From the IMG/VR virus record IMGVR_UViG_3300031857_000911, positions 1 through 30,822 of that record: a DNA stretch of 30,822 nucleotides. One strand, 5' to 3'. The DNA comes from a virus. Within the stretch, counting starts at the first letter, position 1, and each line of letters opens with the position of its first letter. Position numbers and translations under genes: made by a program. The notes under the pieces are model-generated. The model did not search any database. It saw only the letters and a list, made by a program, of their open reading frames with translations, and was not told the origin of the DNA. This document shows positions 18,769-28,100 of the stretch, piece after piece.

Positions 18769-21700
18769 TTAAGCCGCACCTGCGGATGCGAATGTTTGTT
18801 GAACAAATACTACTGAAGTTGTTGTATATGGTGTTGTTAAACTCCATACGCCTGTGGAAGTAGTATAATCAACAGATTCCTCTAATAATAACCCATTTGC
18901 GTATAAATTAAAAGCGTTAGCGCCAAAATTAAATGAATAATTAGTTTGCCCTACTACGCTAAAAGTTAATACATTAACAGGCGTTCCTGTTGGAGTTGTT
19001 AAATTATTTCCACTAAATTGAATATTGACTAATTTTCCTGTTGTTGTTGATGGAAAATTACCTAATACATTTCCTGCTATATCAAAATCTTGCTCATTTA
19101 AAACAGTTCCATTAACAAATAACAATTCATATCCCGATTGAAATTGCCATAATGTCGGCGTATAACTAGAAGCGGCTGTTAAATCTGCTTCATATCTTGT
19201 AAAACAAGGATAAGAACTATTAGTAGCACGATAATTATATATATTATCACCATTAACAACACCGCTTACAGTTGTCGTAAATGTAATTGTTCTTGTTGAA
19301 TAATTAACATTTGATACAGTATATTGAGTGGGTGTGCCTGTATTAGAAAAGGTCATAATACTACCTATAATAATAGCTTGATAAGGCATAGTGGCAGAAT
19401 CCCAAATTACATCCGCACCTGATACGCTATCAACAGTTATATGAGCATAATCATAAAATACGCCACTAGATTTAGCTCGCATAGATATAACTGAAACAAC
19501 ATCATTTAAAGTAGCGCCTACGCTTAATGTAACGCTTGCTGATGCGTCTGTATATTCTGTTTCGGATAATAAACATCCATTTTGAAACACTAAACATTGA
19601 CCTACAATATAATTAGCATCGCGAGTAACGCTAAAAACAGTTTGACCTGAAGTAGCATTAAAATTATCAATAGTAATAAAAAAGTCGTCAGGCGCAGTAA
19701 ATCCTACCACTCGACCATAAATATCAATGGTTAAAGTAGCCGCACTTCCTGTTTTAGTCGTAGGGCCACCAAAATCTAAAAACTGATCTAATGAAGCTAC
19801 GACTTGGCCTGTGTTAGTATTTTGAACTTTAATTTGACCTGTGCCAATTGTCGTAGTGCCTGTGCCAATTACTTGACCTGTTGCTTGATCTAAATCAATA
19901 ATATTTGTGCCATCAGGCAAAGCTGACCATATTCTAGGATTAAATTTTAAAGCAGTTGTTGGCACAAAAGTTCCTGTTGCGCCGGCGTAACCTGCAAAAT
20001 CTGTATCAAAACTAAATTTACGGCTTTGTCTATTTGCATAAGCCAAATAAATAGATGTGCCAAAAGCAGGATCAGCTAAATACCATTTATAATCGGCAGG
20101 ATTAGAAGATGGGCTTGATGAGTTGGTATTATAAAGCCCAAAATAAGTTCTATTAGTAGGACTAAAATTAAAATTACTTGTGCCTGTTATATTGTCAGCA
20201 TAAGCAACAGATATATATTTTTCTGTATATTGAAATGTCATTGGTCGCCATTGGAAAACTGTTGAAGCTAATGAAAAATCACTTGTAGCTAAAGAATTAA
20301 CCATGCGACTAAAGAAATACCAATTGCCTGCTGAAATGCCATATAATTGAACAGTCGGCATAGCAGTATTAGGGCTATAAGGATTGCCATTAGATTGTAT
20401 AGCCGTAGTGCCAGCAAATATAAGTTGCGCCGTAGTTGGATATTGATAAGCTGAATACCATATTTCAGCATATTGTGTTATGCCAGAACTTGAGCTTGTA
20501 ATAGTAATATCAAAATAAGGATTATCAACTGATGGATAATTTGCTGATATAACAGGAACAGGAATTGTGCCAAAAGTAATGGGCGATCCAATACCTGTAT
20601 TAGGTGCAGGTGTAAATTGAGTTATATTGCGATCATCATAAACTTGCGGATTATATTCCATTAAAGTTAATTCAGCCGTAATTGCACCTGTATCAGCTAT
20701 TTTTTCTATAACTTTTGATACTCTAAATAATTTAGCATTCCATCCATAATTAGCATTAGTAACTGTAACAACATCGCCTGCTTCTAATTGAATACCAATA
20801 TAAGTAATTTCTAAAACAACTTGCAAATCTTCTCTTGCCGCTTCAAGCATTCTGTTTGCAAGATATTGAGCCGTTACATTATTGTTTGTTAAATAAAGAT
20901 TGACTGATTGTTTATTAACAGGCTCATTAGGAAATAATAAAGTTGGTGCAATAGTTTGAAGATTAAATGTTGCTGAATTAAATGTATCTTTTTCTGATAC
21001 ATCAGGAAATTTAACTTCTATCACATTAAATGAGTTTGCTAAATCTATTGGTGTTATTTGTATAGGCGAAATAATATTGCTATCGCTTAAAGCCATTGCT
21101 ACTGTATAAGATGGCGTTTGTGTAATAATGCCCCATGTGCCTGTAATTTCATTATATTTAACCAAGCAATCGCAACAATCTGACATTGCCTGAATGTTTT
21201 GCATAATTTTTTGATTGGTATCTATAACGCCATTAAATTGAAATCTTGGTTGAGTTGAACTTCCGCCTGTATATGGCGTATAAGTAAAAGATTGATTAGA
21301 ATAAGTATTTAAAGCGGTTAATGATGCAGTATCAATTTGAGATACAGGAATAGCCGCGCCATATCTTGTAGAAGTAAAATAATCTAGAAAACAATCGCCA
21401 GGTGCAATTCTTGAGTTTGTTACTTCAAATCTTGTAGATTGTAATGCAGTTAAAGCACGATCAGCATTATATTTAAGATGAATAATAGCAAAAGCGCAAT
21501 TACTCATTAATTTAGTGGCATCCCATGTATAAATTAAATTTGCTGATTGCATTACAGATATAGCATTTGATCCACTATTAGCAGGTTGATTTGATCCATT
21601 TCTATATAAATAAATATCCATATAGCCTGCTATATTTTGGCTTTCGCCTGTTGATTCATCTAATAATGCATCAACTGAATATCCATTACCATTAAATACA

Positions 21701-22134
21701 CATCGTTTTCCACCCCAATAAACATTGCCAAAAGTAATGGTGTCAGGTGATCCGCCTGTTTCTGTATTCGTTACTTCACATAATGATATAACCCAATATA
21801 TATCTTGATTGTCTGAAGTAATAGACATATCAGTAACAATACCGCCTACATAAGCTTTACCATAAACAACAGGTAATTTGTTATCGCCTGCCGGTGGAAG
21901 TTGTTGGCGATTTCCAGGATTAGGTTGTTGAGATTGTTCAAAATTCCCTGCACTTGGTGGTTTAGGGGCAAAAAGGCTAGATACAATAGTGGATGCAATC
22001 ATGTTAATTGCAAAACCGACAACTGTTGCAGTAAATCCTGAAAGGCCAATGGCGGCGGCAATAATAGAACCTGCCGCTAATACTTCAGAGCAATATAAAA
22101 ACCAAATTAAAAATATTAATATAAAGCGAATCAT
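18769..22134 (-). CDS. Tail tip / host specificity protein (lambda J-like)
   Basis: A 1121-residue protein. It begins with a hydrophobic N-terminus (MIRFILIFLIWFLYCSEVLA, then a second hydrophobic run near 25-55). Residues about 75-500 follow the central tip hub: LPVVYGKAYVGGIVTD, WGGKRCVFNG, CDCLVKY, and LEAGDVVTVTNANYGW, typical of lambda gpJ-type hubs. The remainder is beta-rich fibronectin- or fibre-like, ending with repeats such as FNATSGQTVFSVTRDANYIV and VGQTNYSFNFGANAF. The ATG at 22134 overlaps the GNAT stop as ATGA; an in-frame TTG lies three codons earlier. It is the main receptor-facing tail component. Confidence 0.88.
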   Translation of the reverse strand: MIRFILIFLIWFLYCSEVLAAGSIIAAAIGLSGFTATVVGFAINMIASTIVSSLFAPKPPSAGNFEQSQQPNPGNRQQLPPAGDNKLPVVYGKAYVGGIVTDMSITSDNQDIYWVISLCEVTNTETGGSPDTITFGNVYWGGKRCVFNGNGYSVDALLDESTGESQNIAGYMDIYLYRNGSNQPANSGSNAISVMQSANLIYTWDATKLMSNCAFAIIHLKYNADRALTALQSTRFEVTNSRIAPGDCFLDYFTSTRYGAAIPVSQIDTASLTALNTYSNQSFTYTPYTGGSSTQPRFQFNGVIDTNQKIMQNIQAMSDCCDCLVKYNEITGTWGIITQTPSYTVAMALSDSNIISPIQITPIDLANSFNVIEVKFPDVSEKDTFNSATFNLQTIAPTLLFPNEPVNKQSVNLYLTNNNVTAQYLANRMLEAAREDLQVVLEITYIGIQLEAGDVVTVTNANYGWNAKLFRVSKVIEKIADTGAITAELTLMEYNPQVYDDRNITQFTPAPNTGIGSPITFGTIPVPVISANYPSVDNPYFDITITSSSSGITQYAEIWYSAYQYPTTAQLIFAGTTAIQSNGNPYSPNTAMPTVQLYGISAGNWYFFSRMVNSLATSDFSLASTVFQWRPMTFQYTEKYISVAYADNITGTSNFNFSPTNRTYFGLYNTNSSSPSSNPADYKWYLADPAFGTSIYLAYANRQSRKFSFDTDFAGYAGATGTFVPTTALKFNPRIWSALPDGTNIIDLDQATGQVIGTGTTTIGTGQIKVQNTNTGQVVASLDQFLDFGGPTTKTGSAATLTIDIYGRVVGFTAPDDFFITIDNFNATSGQTVFSVTRDANYIVGQCLVFQNGCLLSETEYTDASASVTLSVGATLNDVVSVISMRAKSSGVFYDYAHITVDSVSGADVIWDSATMPYQAIIIGSIMTFSNTGTPTQYTVSNVNYSTRTITFTTTVSGVVNGDNIYNYRATNSSYPCFTRYEADLTAASSYTPTLWQFQSGYELLFVNGTVLNEQDFDIAGNVLGNFPSTTTGKLVNIQFSGNNLTTPTGTPVNVLTFSVVGQTNYSFNFGANAFNLYANGLLLEESVDYTTSTGVWSLTTPYTTTSVVFVQQTFASAGAA

Positions 22135-22565
22135 TGCATCCAATTTTCTTCTATTTTTGTAAATCCAAATCTTCCATAATTAATATCGGGACTAGTTGTC
22201 ATTTTAGTCATTGTAAATAATTTAATTCTGCCTTCATCTTTTAATTCTTGAGCTTTATCTATATAAGCTTTTAATAATTTATATCCAACTGTTTTATGCC
22301 TATATTCAGGTTTTACATACCAAGCTAATTCATACAATGCTAAAGTTTTATCGCACCATACGACAGGGCTAATAATACCCATAATAAATCCTATATTATC
22401 TTCTATAAAAATAATACCTCGACCTGCGATAATACTATCTATAATGGAATTAAAATAATCAGGATTATCAATATCTTTATATTGCTCTATTGGACTTTCA
22501 TCCCTAAACATTCGCATCATATTTTGTAATTGTATTTTGTCGTATTTTGTAGCCTGTCTTATCAT
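22131..22565 (-). CDS. GNAT-family N-acetyltransferase
   Basis: A 144-residue single-domain GNAT. It starts MIRQATKYDKIQLQNMM (strand 1 and helix 1), has IIFIEDNIGFIMGIISP as beta 2-3, LALYELAWYVKPEYRHKTVG with the acetyl-CoA binding beta 4 and a modified R/Q-x-x-G-x loop (RHKTVGYKLL), and ends with the usual FTKIE strand. It is bracketed by tail genes with ATGA overlaps, a place where aquatic phages often carry such an enzyme. It may acetylate a tail, capsid or host protein. The substrate is unknown. Confidence 0.85.
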   Translation of the reverse strand: MIRQATKYDKIQLQNMMRMFRDESPIEQYKDIDNPDYFNSIIDSIIAGRGIIFIEDNIGFIMGIISPVVWCDKTLALYELAWYVKPEYRHKTVGYKLLKAYIDKAQELKDEGRIKLFTMTKMTTSPDINYGRFGFTKIEENWMQ

Positions 22566-23326
22566 ACATCCTTACCAAAAGAATAATTAATTGTTTCTAT
22601 AAAGCCAACTCTTGCCATAGAAGTGTCCGTTGGATTCCAATACATCCAAGCGTTATCATTGGTATATCTTCCGGCAGTTCTATTTTGTAAAATAATTTGA
22701 ATACTTGATGCGGCTATATTTATAACGCCTACATACATTCTTATCTCTTCCATCCATTGTTCAGATATAGCAAAAGAATTTACATAGCCTGTAAAAAATT
22801 TATATAAACCGCCTGTGCCGCCTGTTGTTATTAATGCGCCATTAGTATCAAAAAATCCATGCCACATTTCAATATAAGAACCTTTTATTTCATGTCCTAA
22901 TGTCCATCCTAATAAAGCAGTATCAATACCCACAATAGTCATACTTGTTTCGTTGGCAGTCGATTTAATATCTCTTTGAACATCATTAATTTTAACTAGG
23001 CCACCTAAAGCATCAAAAGGTTGACTATCAACGGCAGATATAGTTAATGCACTTGGTGTGGTTGCAAATCTATAAACAACACTTTCATATACTGTGCCTG
23101 TGCCTGATCCAACACCTGTTGCCACAAATACTGTGCCATAATTATTATTAGCCGCACCCCATAAAGTCCAATCGGTAGGATTAATGCCGCCTGTAACAGT
23201 AGTTCTAACTGTATAAGTTTGACCAATAACAAGATTGCCTGCATTTACAGTTGCTCGCGTAGTAACGCGAACAAAGTCTGCCATTCTTATATTGTTAGTA
23301 TTGGTTATTGGTGCTATTACATTCAT
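22562..23326 (-). CDS. Distal/minor tail protein
   Basis: A 254-residue protein. Residues about 26-85 hold a small beta domain, NLVIGQTYTVRTTVTGGINP, then GTVFVATGVGSGTGTV, which I recognise as a common phage domain inserted in tail proteins. The rest (ALTISAVDSQPFDALGGLVK, and RMYVGVINIAASS) is a beta-rich fold like other minor tail hubs. It is coupled by ATGA to the GNAT and to the preceding tail gene. Its place between tape measure and tip suggests a distal tail ring component. Confidence 0.75.
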   Translation of the reverse strand: MNVIAPITNTNNIRMADFVRVTTRATVNAGNLVIGQTYTVRTTVTGGINPTDWTLWGAANNNYGTVFVATGVGSGTGTVYESVVYRFATTPSALTISAVDSQPFDALGGLVKINDVQRDIKSTANETSMTIVGIDTALLGWTLGHEIKGSYIEMWHGFFDTNGALITTGGTGGLYKFFTGYVNSFAISEQWMEEIRMYVGVINIAASSIQIILQNRTAGRYTNDNAWMYWNPTDTSMARVGFIETINYSFGKDV

Positions 23327-24003
23327 AGAACATCTTCAATTGCTACAAAAGGGCCATTCCAAGATATAAATGAATCATTAGTCATAGGAACTAATGTGTA
23401 AGTAGGATATTCGCGTAATATGACAGGAAATGTAACGCCTGTATAACTTGTGCCGCCTAAAGATATAGTCGTTCCATATTGGCCAATTACCGCATTAACA
23501 GGGTTTGTTAAAGTAACAATTAAATTTCTGTGAACAGGAATATTAACAGTAGAGCCACCACCTCTTTGAACATCGGCAGTTGCTATATAAGTATATCTTT
23601 CTACTTGGCAAAAATCGCCTTTTTTTACAATATAAGAACCTGAAGATATAGTAGGTAAATTGCCTAACACAAGTGTTTTATTAGCGCTTGAAATTTGCCA
23701 TTGACAAGAAGCTATTTGACCTGTTGTCATATCGCCTTGATAAGCAACATAATTAAGCCAACCAATATTTGTAAAATTAAGATATTGCTCTGTTGCTTTG
23801 TCTGCTACACGCAAAGCTGATAGTAAATCTCTATTTTGGCTATAAAGTAAATACTTCATAGGATTCATAGTAAATTCAAAAGGTTGAACAGTAAGAAGTT
23901 CGGAAGTTGATATGCGCTGATTGCGACTTAAAACTTGACCAACAAGCTTTTGATCATTAATAGCAATCGATTCTGAAACTTGTAATATTGTATTTAAAGA
24001 CAT
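23323..24003 (-). CDS. Distal tail protein
   Basis: A 226-residue protein without a recognisable family name. It has an N-terminal helix followed by strand patterns (TVQPFEFTMNPMKYLLYSQN, GDFCQVERYTYIATADVQRG, VPMTNDSFISWNGPFVAIED). Placement directly downstream of the tape measure gene is where the distal tail protein or hub (Dit-like) usually lies. The 4-base overlap with the next gene supports coupled production. Assignment is positional. Confidence 0.65.
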   Translation of the reverse strand: MSLNTILQVSESIAINDQKLVGQVLSRNQRISTSELLTVQPFEFTMNPMKYLLYSQNRDLLSALRVADKATEQYLNFTNIGWLNYVAYQGDMTTGQIASCQWQISSANKTLVLGNLPTISSGSYIVKKGDFCQVERYTYIATADVQRGGGSTVNIPVHRNLIVTLTNPVNAVIGQYGTTISLGGTSYTGVTFPVILREYPTYTLVPMTNDSFISWNGPFVAIEDVL

Positions 24004-24005
24004 AA

Positions 24006-25757
24006 TTATGATCTCGATTGTGGCAATGATCTTGTTGCGGATTGATTAGCCGCAAATACCGCTTGTTTATTTCGTGATAAAAATTGTGTAGCTGATTGCG
24101 TATCAATAGCACTCATGCTTGCAATATAAGGGCCATTATACACTACTTGAGGGCCACCGCCCATAGTAGAACTTAATTGATTATTAGGAATAATAGTTCC
24201 TGAAGATTTAGGAATAAATAATTCAGGGCCACGCTCACCAACCATATATGAATTTTGAGCGCTTACATTTCCGCCTTCAGCTTTCCCACCCCAAAAAGCA
24301 GTTGATCCGAATGCAGGCGAACTACCACCGCCGCCAAAAAATTTACTAAAAAATCCACCAATACCTGATTTTTCAAATATGGCCGTAGCTTGCGCTCTCA
24401 TTTGAATTTTTAATAAATCGCCAATAATACTTCTTGCTAAATCACTAAAACTTAATTTACCTGTTTGCACAAATTGATCTATTGCGCTTTCCATATTTTG
24501 TGTAACAGATACGAAAGCTTGCTCACCTAATAAAGCCGCATTAGTAGCATTATCAGCATAAGTAGCAAAAGCTTTTTTCCAGCCAAATTCAAAAGTTCTT
24601 TGTGATTGTAAAATAGCGTATTCTTGTTTTGCTCTATTTATTTCTGTTTGCGCCCATTCATTAGCTTGCTCTTGCGACATTTTACGACCAAATTGATCGC
24701 CTAAAGTTAATTGCTGACGCTTATGTTCAATATCTAATAATTCTAATTTTAAATTTCTTTCATTTTGTCCTAAAAATGCTAAATCAGATTCTAATTTATA
24801 TCTTTGTCTTTTAGCTTCAGAAATCATTATTTCTCGTCTATAAAATTCCTCTTGTCTTTTTAAAGCGTCTGCTAATTTTTTTTCTGATTCTGATTGTTCT
24901 ATTTTACGCTTGGCTTCTAAATTTGATCTATCAGCAGTAAAATTAGGCCCTGCTGGGCCTGTATTATTCATAGGGCTATAAGTTGAGCTTCCTTCAGCGC
25001 CTTTAGGGCCAAAGCCAAAAAATTTATCTATCTTTTCAAAGTATGGGTCTAATTTTTGATTAACTCTATGAATTGCATCCATCGCTTTTGCGATAGCTTC
25101 TAAAACAGGTAATACATTTTTGGCTAGATTATCTTTAAAATGAAGCCATCTTAAATCCATAGCATCAATAGCTACACCTATGCGCGCATAAACTTGATCC
25201 GATCCAGCAAACGATCCTTTAGCTTTTTCATAGTCTGCATATAAACCTTTAACATCAACACCTTTAATTGCTTTTCCTAATAGATCAAACGCTAAAGCAT
25301 TTCGTCTAATTGGGTCTTCAATATTACTTAAACCTTTAAGTGTTTTTTCTAATAACTCTTGCTCTGTTAAAGTAGCTAAATCTTTAGTCGTTATACCTAA
25401 ATCTTGAAATGATTTTCGGAGTTTGTCAGAGCCTTGAGCGGCTTCATCAACTTTATTTGTAAATGATGCAAATATTTTTGAATTATCATCTATATTTCCA
25501 CCATTAAGAGCAAGAGCTTGAGATAATTCAAGAACACTTTCTACGGCAACTTCATTGGCTTTTGCTACATCATTAATTTGATCTGCAAATTGTATTGCTT
25601 CTCTTGAAGCCGCTATGAATGCAGTTCCAACGGCGGCTAAACTTATTTTAGCGCCAGCGCCAAAGGTTTCAACCTTATCTTTAGCCATCCCTAGATTTTT
25701 ATTGAACTCGCCTGCATCAAGTCCAAGTAAAACCGCTAGTCTTGAAATAATTGCCAT
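24006..25757 (-). CDS. Tail tape measure protein
   Basis: A 583-residue protein. It starts MAIISRLAVLLGLDAGEFNK, a standard opening for tape measures. Residues about 60-260 are helical with hydrophobic patches (LSLAAVGTAFIAAS near 38-52), a charged coiled coil (about 285-390) follows, and the C-terminal region has SFSDLARSIIGDLLKIQMRA (lambda tape measure C-terminal-like) and GGGGSS linkers. It sets tail length: at about 1.5 angstrom per residue this gives roughly 85-90 nm, a mid-length tail. The length is consistent with a siphovirus and it follows the chaperone genes. Confidence 0.88.
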   Translation of the reverse strand: MAIISRLAVLLGLDAGEFNKNLGMAKDKVETFGAGAKISLAAVGTAFIAASREAIQFADQINDVAKANEVAVESVLELSQALALNGGNIDDNSKIFASFTNKVDEAAQGSDKLRKSFQDLGITTKDLATLTEQELLEKTLKGLSNIEDPIRRNALAFDLLGKAIKGVDVKGLYADYEKAKGSFAGSDQVYARIGVAIDAMDLRWLHFKDNLAKNVLPVLEAIAKAMDAIHRVNQKLDPYFEKIDKFFGFGPKGAEGSSTYSPMNNTGPAGPNFTADRSNLEAKRKIEQSESEKKLADALKRQEEFYRREIMISEAKRQRYKLESDLAFLGQNERNLKLELLDIEHKRQQLTLGDQFGRKMSQEQANEWAQTEINRAKQEYAILQSQRTFEFGWKKAFATYADNATNAALLGEQAFVSVTQNMESAIDQFVQTGKLSFSDLARSIIGDLLKIQMRAQATAIFEKSGIGGFFSKFFGGGGSSPAFGSTAFWGGKAEGGNVSAQNSYMVGERGPELFIPKSSGTIIPNNQLSSTMGGGPQVVYNGPYIASMSAIDTQSATQFLSRNKQAVFAANQSATRSLPQSRS

Positions 25758-25759
25758 AA

Positions 25760-26068
25760 TTACTTACCTTTAAATTTATCCATATTGAATTCAGGTGCTT
25801 GGCTCATAAACATTAATAATGATTCGCTAGCAGATTCTTTAGGCTCATCAAAATAATATGGGTAAATATTTCCCAATACGCTTTTAAGTGTATAAGGCTG
25901 ACTATTACTAGCTCTTAAATAATTAAATACGCCTGCCGTAAGCGTTCCTAACCCTACTATCACATTTTTATTGCCCAAAGCACCATCAGCATACATAACC
26001 ATTATTTCGTTCATTGTAGCTTCATCTAATGCGTCAATGTTTTGTATTGTATGCCCATTAAAAATCAT
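25760..26068 (-). CDS. Tail assembly chaperone, distal (GT) part
   Basis: A 102-residue protein located between the main chaperone and the tape measure, the place of lambda gpT. It is helical, with MNEIMVMYADGALGNK and SLLMFMSQAPEF. The ATG has no good ribosome site, and the same frame stays open upstream across the preceding stop to about 26119, so it is probably made mainly as a -1 frameshift fusion with the chaperone gene (see 26104-26110). Confidence 0.65.
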   Translation of the reverse strand: MIFNGHTIQNIDALDEATMNEIMVMYADGALGNKNVIVGLGTLTAGVFNYLRASNSQPYTLKSVLGNIYPYYFDEPKESASESLLMFMSQAPEFNMDKFKGK

Positions 26069-26100
26069 AGCCGCTCGGACTTGTGTTCTTAATGAGCCTG

Positions 26101-26565
26101 TTACTTTGAGCGAACTTCCTTATATTCAGGGCTTATAACTTCATTGATTTTTTCAACCAATGTAAGCTGGATTGCCAATGGAAATTCAGCTTCTATATCT
26201 TCATAGGTTATTTGATCTAATGTTTCGCCATTTTCACCTATTAAAAATTTAATATATGCAGTAATTCTATATTGAAGGATATGTTTGTTAGTTGCGGTTT
26301 CTCTCATTGATCGGCCGTCAATTACAATATCATTATTCTCTTCTTTTATGCCTTCAACTTTTCTAATATCTTCAGTTAAAATTTGATAAGCTTTTTCTAT
26401 CTCATCAGCATTAGGATTTTTAGAATAATTATAAATTTCCTCAATTTCAGATACGCTTGGGACTTTAACTTTAAAAGTATGTCCACCTAATTCAAATGAT
26501 CTAGTTAATACTGATAATCTATTTTCCTCGTATTTTTTACCGAGTGCTGATCCTAATTTGCTCAT
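26101..26565 (-). CDS. Tail assembly chaperone, G-type
   Basis: A 154-residue soluble protein with FELGGHTFKVKVPSVSEIEE, MRETATNKHILQYRITAYIK and QLTLVEKINEVISPEYKEVR. This is the usual layout for the first tail chaperone (lambda gpG-like) that coats the tape measure during assembly. It lies between the HK97 gp10-like and T-like genes. The final codons CGC-TCA-AAG-TAA include a possible slippage site. Confidence 0.72.
   Translation of the reverse strand: MSKLGSALGKKYEENRLSVLTRSFELGGHTFKVKVPSVSEIEEIYNYSKNPNADEIEKAYQILTEDIRKVEGIKEENNDIVIDGRSMRETATNKHILQYRITAYIKFLIGENGETLDQITYEDIEAEFPLAIQLTLVEKINEVISPEYKEVRSK
26104..26110 (-). other. Candidate -1 ribosomal frameshift site (C TCA AAG)
   Basis: The chaperone frame ends TCA-AAG-TAA. 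Shifting back one base at C-TCA-AAG reads on as AAA-GTA-ACA and stays open through the T-like gene, giving a fusion of about 270 residues. The open window between the last -1 frame stop (26122-26120) and the zero-frame stop is small, so this heptamer is the only AAAG-type site there. It is not a canonical X-XXY-YYZ site, so it is moderate evidence. Lambda gpG-T uses G-GGA-AAG. Confidence 0.4.
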
Positions 26566-26574
26566 GTCTTTTCC

Positions 26575-27129
26575 TTATTTTGTTAAATTTTTAGCTTTAT
26601 ATGCATCCATTTTTTGTTTAATTAAATCACCTAATTTTGCTGATACCGCTTGCGCTTGTGATTCTAATGATACTCGCATAAATGGTTGGGCTGACATTTT
26701 AGCCGTTCCAAACTCATTAGCAATAGCTCTAGCATCGTGCATAACGCCAGCTTCATCATAAAACTTTCTTTTAGCCTTTTTATATTCACTACCTTTTAAA
26801 GTTCCATGTTGCGCGTGGAATTGTTGCTTTAATTTTTTAGGAATTGGTCGAGATGAAACAAGTGATATAACAGAATCTTTTGTTGTTACATACTTTGATT
26901 TCATATCTTTTCTAGTAGGTCTTCTTGCAGTAATATACAAAGAACGATCCAATGCGCCTGTGTCTTTAGGTGATAGTGCTTTTGACATAGCCAATACAGG
27001 CTTCATAGCTTCTCTAACGGCTGGTATTAATACTTTGCTTTTTGCGTCTTTATCGCCAAATTGCTCTTGAAAATATTTAAAAGCTTCAAGAGTTTCTTTT
27101 AAACCATTAACGGCAAATTTAACACTCAT
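26575..27129 (-). CDS. HK97 gp10-like tail completion protein
   Basis: A 184-residue protein with the HK97-gp10 pattern: GLKETLEAFKYF near the N-terminus, VREAMKPVLAMSKALSPKDTGALDRSLYI at about 37-65, and an C-terminal IANEFGTAKMSAQPFMRVSL. This protein joins the tail to the head-tail connector or completes the tail terminator ring. The middle (residues 70-130) is unusually long and basic. It starts one base from the end of the next gene. Confidence 0.85.
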   Translation of the reverse strand: MSVKFAVNGLKETLEAFKYFQEQFGDKDAKSKVLIPAVREAMKPVLAMSKALSPKDTGALDRSLYITARRPTRKDMKSKYVTTKDSVISLVSSRPIPKKLKQQFHAQHGTLKGSEYKKAKRKFYDEAGVMHDARAIANEFGTAKMSAQPFMRVSLESQAQAVSAKLGDLIKQKMDAYKAKNLTK

Positions 27130-27356
27130 TATTCTGCCTTAATAATTTTTTGATAGATTGTATTATTAAGTTTAATAGCGTAATCAACAGCTTGTTCGGG
27201 TGTCATTTTGTCCGCATGATTTTTAGCAATATCATGGGCTAAAGCAATACCTGTTAATCGTTGTTGAGCAAAACCAAACCAATTCTTTTGACCTGAATTG
27301 GCTTGGCTTACTAAATAACTTAATAGATCATCGCTATTCTTGATTTGTGTCGTCAT
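27129..27356 (-). CDS. Hypothetical protein in tail operon
   Basis: A 75-residue helical protein opening MTTQIKNSDDLLSYLVSQAN, with RLTGIALAHDIAKNHADKMT. No family recognised. It overlaps the gp10-like start by one base and the following small gene by 23 bases. Position between tail tube and gp10-like gene suggests a small structural or chaperone protein. Confidence 0.6.
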   Translation of the reverse strand: MTTQIKNSDDLLSYLVSQANSGQKNWFGFAQQRLTGIALAHDIAKNHADKMTPEQAVDYAIKLNNTIYQKIIKAE

Positions 27357-27558
27357 TGTGTTTTACCTTTTCTTTTTTTGTGTTTTCATAAGGATTAACT
27401 TTTGCTAGTGCCTGTAAAGCAATATATTCTGCGCTATCAGGATTAGCTTTTGCTAAAGCGTCAGCAACTTCTTTTGCATCAACGGGCAAACCCAAAGCTA
27501 CTGTATCAAGGCTTTGATAGGTGCTAGTTAATATTTCAATAGCTTCAGATAATTTCAT
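27334..27558 (-). CDS. Hypothetical protein in tail operon
   Basis: A 74-residue acidic, helical protein (MKLSEAIEILTSTYQSL, VDAKEVADALAKANPDSAEY, and a basic KKEKVKHNDDTNQE tail). No known family. It lies immediately downstream of the tail tube gene with a 23-base overlap with its successor. It may be a further tail chaperone or scaffolding-type protein. Confidence 0.6.
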   Translation of the reverse strand: MKLSEAIEILTSTYQSLDTVALGLPVDAKEVADALAKANPDSAEYIALQALAKVNPYENTKKEKVKHNDDTNQE

Positions 27559-27571
27559 TTTCTAATCCTTA

Positions 27572-28066
27572 TTAAGTATTATTTGACCAACCATATTGGT
27601 TGCCGCGTGGATGGATTGTAAATGTGCATTTAGCTTCAGCAGTTGGGTTAGGATCAACTGTGAATTGGCCTACGCGACCATTAAATGCGTAATTAACAAT
27701 GTTTGTGCCATCAGTAGCAGAGATAACGAATGTTCTATCAATTGTGCCGTTATAAGCATCGCCACGCATTAAAAGAAGATTAGTATCAGCAGGATTCCAT
27801 GCCGCAGTAATTGTCATTGATGTTGGAGCGGCTTGTGTAGGAATCTTGTCGGATTGACGAGAGCCTGCAACATTATAGTTTGCCATTGCATCATCTTGAC
27901 CAAAAGCTGGGATAGCTTCTACAGGTAATAAGTTTGCTGAAACTGTGATACCTGATACTGAAGCATAAACAGAAAGGTTAGCTGTTGATAAAGCGGTTGG
28001 TGTTGCGCCTGATTGACAATAAAGACTTGCGCTAAAACCTGGTAAAACTTTATTTGGAAGTGCCAT
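27572..28066 (-). CDS. Major tail tube protein
   Basis: A 164-residue beta-rich protein: ALPNKVLPGFSASLYCQSGA, SANLLPVEAIPAFGQDDAMA, MTITAAWNPADTNLLLMRGD, and IVNYAFNGRVGQFTVDPNPT, a layout usual for siphovirus tube proteins (two sandwiching sheets with a long N-terminal arm). Length is typical for the smaller class. It lies between the neck genes and the tail chaperones, the normal place. It forms stacked hexameric rings of the tail tube. Confidence 0.85.
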   Translation of the reverse strand: MALPNKVLPGFSASLYCQSGATPTALSTANLSVYASVSGITVSANLLPVEAIPAFGQDDAMANYNVAGSRQSDKIPTQAAPTSMTITAAWNPADTNLLLMRGDAYNGTIDRTFVISATDGTNIVNYAFNGRVGQFTVDPNPTAEAKCTFTIHPRGNQYGWSNNT

Positions 28067-28100
28067 AATTTATTTCCTCACATTAAAAAATTAAAAATTC

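Noticed and set aside
22135-22143. TTG start for the tail tip gene three codons upstream
   Set aside because: The ATG at 22134 gives the usual ATGA overlap with the GNAT stop.
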